NCBI GenBank assembly: GCA_032207245.1
Contig: JAGEOH010000200.1
Coordinates: 1 to 64,000, forward strand
Reading direction: 5' to 3'
Origin: Pardosa pseudoannulata
Lineage: Eukaryota > Arthropoda > Arachnida > Araneae > Lycosidae
DNA length: 64,000 nt
Positions within the stretch are counted from its first letter, which is position 1. The number at the start of each line of letters is the position of its first letter. The notes under the pieces are model-generated. The model worked only from the letters and a program-made list of their open reading frames with translations, searched no databases and was not told the origin of the DNA. A program made the translations under genes and the position numbers. Positions 52,699-59,600 of the stretch are shown piece by piece.

Positions 52699-52738
<40 letters not shown>

Positions 52739-53624
52739 AGTCGCCCATCTCAAAACATTAGTTTTGAAAATGTTGAATGTCTCGATGATTAAGAGTCGTG
52801 ACGTCAAATTGTGCGGAAAAAAAAAGGAAAAAAACATTTCGAAAAAATCGAAAGCAATATTTTTCACAGTATTTCGGGTATTTATATTTTTTAACTTTTC
52901 CAAAATTCTTTGTTTTAATATCATCTTCGTTTGTTTTCCTTTTAGTCCAAGTTACGAATTCGAAATTTGAAATTTGTCATTTTCGTTGTGTAAAAAAATA
53001 TATTGTGGTAGTATACTTTTCTCCTTTCACAATAAACTTAAATTTCTGAAAATATCTCTAATTTCCACTAATATTCCAGTCGTCATCTCTTACCAATAGA
53101 TTGGAATAAAATAGTCGTAAACTCTTTGCTAAAACTCTTAATCTTATTGCTTTTGATAAAACGTATATTAATATTGTTATTTTTAAGCTTGTATCATATA
53201 TCCAAATATTCAATAAAAAAATTTCTTAAATATTAAATCTAAATTTCATTTTCAACAAAATATATTACTTATATTGTAAAAATTAAGTGCAATTGTCAAA
53301 TAAATAAATGTACAGATCAAATTATTTTTTATGCTGTACAATTATTGTTAATGTAATATACATACCATTATTTTGTTATAAACCCATTTTTTTAATTTCT
53401 TTGAAAACAGTTTTAAAGACCATCACTATCATATATTAAATTCTGTAAGATATTTGAAGAAAATGAAATTTTTTTTATGAATATCTTATATATTATAGTT
53501 CATATATTTTGTATATATATATTTTAATATTTACATATATTATTTATTATATGAATAATATTTATATATATAAATTTTAATATTTTATTTAATTATATAT
53601 ATATATATAATATAATTATTATAA

Positions 53625-53675
<51 letters not shown>

Positions 53676-56600
53676 GGATGATCCTAAACGCCCAGAAGTC
53701 CAATGGGGAAAATGTGCGAGGATGTACCATTTCATAGGCCGGGAATAAGTTCGCCCCTCAGGGGGTTTACCTAACACGGGTGTCACAATCCCGAGGTACC
53801 CCAGCCATCTCTCTTTTCTTTTTTCCTCTTCTCTTACCTTCTTCTTTTCTTTTTGTGTCTCGCTTGTTGGAGTTTCCATTTAAAAAAAAAGACTTTTCTC
53901 GTAATGCTATGTTTTTTCAGAATATAGCGTCTTCCAATTTATTAACTACCCACGTGTTTGCCGTACGTGGAAACCCATGTTTCCGGATAGGAACATCCTC
54001 GTAAATGAGGGAAACTAACACTTTTTTCCCCTGCTTCAGGTAATTGGGTGATACTCAGTGGTCACATGTGCGCCAATTGCCTGGTCGACCGACTTTAGTC
54101 ATCTGCTTGGGCTAAGCAAGCGATCTCATGCTGAGCATCATATCTCGGTCAATATTGCCTAATGGTTAAAAAAAAGTTCAAAAATGTTTTCCAAAGCTGG
54201 CAGTGATAGCTGCTCGAATGTCCATGTCGTGTAGTCCTCGTTTTTATTTGAGTATTAACCTGTGATCAAATGTATAGTGGGATTTTATTTTGATTGAGTT
54301 GTGTAAAAGTATTTTAGTACTAAATTTAACCACAGGTTCTGAGAAACTACAGACATAAGATATGAGAATAAACTAAAAGCTAAATTAAAAAGCATATGAA
54401 ACTAGTTTAATATTGCCGCATAAAGAAGCATAGTCAACGTGCTAAGTGGCCGAATGGTCAAAGCACGCGATCCAGACCCGAAGATTGTGGGTTCGATCCT
54501 TGCCATGGCTGTTTATCCAAAGTACGGATTTTTAATTTAAAAATGTTATTTATTGTTTCCTTATGTTTCCTTATGTTCTTGAACTTTCTAGATCTTTCTT
54601 TAATATGTAAATTATTTATTTCTCGAATATTCTGTTCGGGTATAAAAGCTGATACCCACTAGTTGTAGGCAACTTCTCGATCTTGTAAAGTTGCGAGTTG
54701 CTACTTAGCTTCAATAAATTCTTCTGTTACGTTAAACGGTATGTTCATTTGAATCGTGACAAATTTGGTGGATGCACCAGGTACTGATTTCACCATTGTA
54801 GATAACTCTGACTGTGTTCACAGAAGTCTCCGTTTAAGAGGATTACCTCCGGAAATTGGCCTTTATGACCCAGAAAAAAGGAAGAAGCAGATAATGCCCG
54901 AGGATACAAAGCCTGTCGTGGTAACTCCTACCTACTCGCCCCTTAGAAACCCTTCAACCTTCCGTGGGGAGCCTGGAGATGACCCTAGGAAATGGCTTGC
55001 AGAATACGATCGAGTGGCCAAGTTCAACAAATGGGATGAAATGATGTGTCTTGCAAACGTCTATTTTTTCCTAGACGGTACGGCGAAACAGTGGTACATT
55101 AATAATGAAGATACCTTGGACTCCTGGGACGCATTCAAGAGGGGTTTAAATGAACTTTTGGGCGATCGCTTCAAGTACACAAAAAAGGCCGAAGAACAAC
55201 TAAAATGTAGAGCTCAAAGGGCAGGAGAGAGTACGCAGTCCTACATTCAGAGTGTATTAGGGCTTTGTCAAGAAGTCAATCCTTCAATGTCCGACGATGA
55301 GAAAGTATCTCATTTAATGAAAGGAGTTGCTAAAGATATGTACCAAGTGCTTCTAATGAAAGAAGTGAAGACTACGGCTGATTTCATCAAGTGGTGCAAC
55401 TACATTGAAGACATGAGGCAAAAAAGAATTGGCCGAAGATTTGAGAGACTACCAAACGTCGTACCAGTTGCAGCCATGGAGGAAGAGACCGATTTAGTGT
55501 CTCTTATCCGCAGAATTGTACGCGAAGAAATTAATCGAGTAGTAAATCAAGTCGACGAGTTTCCGGACCCCTATTCCCAGCCGCTACAGACCGTCATCCA
55601 AGACGAAGTCGAAAGAGCTTTGGCGCCAGTGGTCGCAAAGTCTGCAGACGCCCAACGACGTCCCACATATGCAGCCGCTGTAACGAGGAAAGCTAGAAGT
55701 TCTGTCCAGAGATCAGCACCACAGCCTAGAAAAACGGACCTATGGAGAACGACCGACAACAGACCAGTTTGTTTCCACTGTGGACGCCCTGGACACGTCG
55801 TACGTTATTGCCGTGAGAGGAAGGCCGTTTTTGACGATTACCGAGCTCGCCGACAGAACTTCGATGACACTGACGATGAGTTTCGCCGACCAAGCCCCGA
55901 ACGCCGTTCTTTTCCTAGTCCAACTAGAGGCCGATCACCAACCCGTCGTTCTCGATCGCCGTCGCCATATCGTCGATCAGGTCAATCTCCAAGCCGCCGA
56001 AACGAGGAAAACTAAGCAGAGCGACCTTTCGAGGAGGTGAGGCCGCATGTAATGAAAATCCTCCATCGGCCGCAAGGATGACTGGTAACCACCTCGATGT
56101 TCTAGTAAATAATCAGCCGATCCGTGCTCTAGTAGATTCTGGAGCCTCGTTTTCTGTCGTCTCCGATAAGTTTCGTCGATCCTTAGAGAAAGTTATGTTC
56201 GCTGACGCCAAGAACACTATGCTGAAAGTCGCTAATGGCAATTTTGTTAGGCCACTGGGAAAATGTGTTCTGCGTGTCGTTATAAATAGACGAGAGCTGC
56301 CTGTTGAATTCATCGTCCTACAGCATTGTAGTCACGACGTAATTCTCGGATGGGACTTTTTGGAAACTTCTCAAGCTGTGATAGACTGTGGCAGAAGTGA
56401 ACTGTTGTTAGAAGATACTGGCCAAGAAACCAAAGCACTAAACGCTTGGAAGGTGTATGCCACGAAGTACTACAAGCTTAAGCCACGATCATTGACAAGA
56501 ATAGCAGTATCAGGTTTAGATGTCGGAAGAAACATAAGCGTAATCGTGGAGGGCAATAGACACTTGCTGCTCGAAAGAAACCTTGCTACACCATCTATGG

Positions 56601-59600
56601 TATCCTTATACCATAATGGACGAAGTGAAATTTGGATTGCCAACATGCAAGCCAAAGATCAAGTCATTCCTAAAGGAATGTACGTAGGCGAAGCTGAACT
56701 CCTGCATGAAGGGCAGATATGCGAGATTGCGGAAACAACAAAAAGTACAAGTACTCTGCAGGAGCCGACGAATTCCAATACAGATTATACAATGATGATA
56801 TCCCCTGAGTTGAGCAGAGAAAGAAAACGCAAATTAGTCGAGCTCTTACAAACCTTTTCGGAAATTTTTACAAAAGCCAACAAGTCGACAGCCGCAAAGA
56901 TCAATGTGAAACACAGGATCAATACGGGTGACCATGCTCCAATCTACCAAAGGGCTTACCGAGTTTCACCGACTGAAAGAAGCATAATTAGAGAAGAGGT
57001 TCAGAAAATGCTTGATCAAGGTATTGTCCAGCCATCTGAGAGTCCGTGGTCATCTCCCGTCGTACTCATAAGGAAAAAGGATGGAAGCTGGCGTTTTTGC
57101 GTGGACTACCGCAAACTGAATAGAATCACGAAGAAAGATGTTTATCCTCTGCCCCGTATTGACTCTAGACTGTTTAAAAGGCGCAAAGTTCTTTTCTTCC
57201 ATGGATCTCCGATCTGGTTACTGGCAGATAGAAGTGGACGAAACAGATCGTGAAAAGACGGCATTTAATACTCCAGAAGGTTTATACGAATTTAAAGTCA
57301 TGCCGTTTGGACTTTGCAATGCACCGGCGACTTATGAAAGAATGATAGACAATTTGCTACGCCATCTTAAATGGACTATGTGCCTATGTTACCTGGACGA
57401 CATAGTAGTTTTCTCCGATAGTTATGAAGACCACCTTATCCGTTTAAGGACAGTTCTGAAATGCATTCAACAAGTTGGACTCATGTTTCCAATTTTCCTA
57501 CTCCGCAGAACTTACATGACGTACGAAGCTTTCTTGGGCTTTGCTCCTACTTCAGAAGGTTTATTAGAGGCTTTTGCTATCTCGCCGAGCCCTTGCAGAT
57601 GCTGTTGAAAGGCGATGCGAAATTTCATTGGGGTCCTGAAGAGGTAGAGGCTTTTGACAACCTTAAGAAGGCGCTTACATCTGATCCAGTATTGGGGATA
57701 TTCGACGAAAGATGCCCTACAGAAATTCATACAGACGCCAGCGGATATGGTATTGGAGCAGTTCTGGTTCAAATTCAGAATGACGTGGAAAAAGTCATAG
57801 GGTACGCCTCTAGGACCCTGACAAAGGCCGAAAAAAATTATTCTACTACAGAACGTGAATGCCTTGCCGTCGTATGGGCTATCAATAAATTCCGGCCATA
57901 CCTGTTTGGAAGACATTTTACCGTCGTGACAGATCACCATTCATTGTGCTGGCTTATGACCCTAAAGGATCCCTCAGGCAGACTGGCAAGGTGGGCTCTT
58001 CGACTCCAAGACCATAATTTTTCAGTAAAATACAAATCCGGTAGGAAGCATAACGATGTCGACGCTCTGTCGAGGAATCCAGTAGACGAAGAGACTGAGA
58101 CGCGAGATCAATTTTTAGCTGTAACCACGAGTATAGACCTCGCTGTCGAGCAGAAGAAAGATCCAGACATAACAAAAATGATCCTTCCGAAGATCGGCTC
58201 ATCCACCGAAAAGAAATTTGAGTTAATTGACGGAGTCCTGTGCAGAAAGAATTTTGATCCAGATGGAAAGACATGGTTGCCCGTCATTCCCAAACATCTG
58301 CGAGCAGACATACTGAAGCATTTTCACGACGCACCTACTGCAGGGCATCTTGGCTTTGCGAAAACGTACGACAGGATCCGTAAAAGATTTTATTGTCCGG
58401 GGATGTACCGAAATGTTGTTAGATATGTCATGCACTGCCGAGAATGCCAAAGGAAAAAATCAGTTCCTCAAGTACCACCTGGACGCTTGGTTTCTATCCC
58501 TCCTGCTGTCGCACCTTTTCATCGAATTGGGATAGATCTGCTTGGGAGATTTCCTAAATCTGCCCATGGTAATAAATGGATCGCAGTCTGTACTGATTAT
58601 TGTACACGCTATGCAATAACTAAAGCTTTACCAACTGCTGAAGCCGAAGAAGTAGCCAAGTTCCTGCTCGAAGAGATTCTTCTAAAACATGGAGCTCCTC
58701 GAGTCATTATTACAGATCGTGGTGCTGTTTTTCAATCCAGACTTGTTTCCGCTCTCGTCGAATTGTGTAATATCGATCATCGCATGACGACGGCCTATCA
58801 TCCCCAGACAAATAGTTTGATGGAGCGCCTTAACAAAACTCTAGCCGATATGCTGTCCATGTATGTTAACACCGAACAGAAAAACTGGGACGAAATTCTA
58901 CCATTTGTGACGTTCGCCTATAACACTGCTAAGCAGGAGACAACAGGATTCACCCCGTTCTACCTAGTTCATGGACGTGAAGCCGAAACGACTCTGGACA
59001 CGATGTTTCCATTCTGTCCTGATGATGCAACTAACGATTACATAGCCAAGACCATTTCCAGAGCAGAAGAGTCGAGACAGTTAGCTAGAACGCATACTCT
59101 GAGAGCGCAAGATAAAGACCGTCGACGTTATGACTCGAAGCACCGAATGGTGTTTTATAGTCCTGGAGACCTCGTATGGGTGTATACCCCGGTCCGAAAG
59201 GTCGGTCTTTCAGAGAAGCTCTTAAGGAGGTATTTTGGTCCCTATCAAGTGTTGCGCCGTTTATCCGACGTTACCTATGAAGTGCAAGATTTCGATCCTA
59301 GCTCCCGAAAAAGAAAACCAAAAGACGTTGTCCATGTTTTACGTATGAAGCCATACCATGATCCGACGAAGCAGACCGAAAGTGAAGATGGACGAAATCC
59401 AGGTGTCGTTCTTCCGGAAGAGAAGTCAAAAGAAATTTACAAGGGACCTTTGACACGCTCCAGATCTAAATAGCAGCGAGACGCTGTCTTTTTGAGAAAG
59501 GGGCAATGCCGCATAAAGAAGCTTAGCCAACGTGCTAAGTGGCCGAATGGTCAAAGCACGCGATCCAGACCCGATGTTTGTGGGCTCGATCCTTGCCATG

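Noticed and set aside
54441..54505. A genuine tRNA gene in the LTR
   Set aside because: A and B boxes are present but the full cloverleaf is poor and the sequence is repeated in each LTR.
57512..57940. Long minus-strand open frames over the Ty3/gypsy pol regions (also 33,170-33,876, 57,954-58,450 and others)
   Set aside because: They are antisense shadows of pol, present in both copies only because the sense sequence is conserved.
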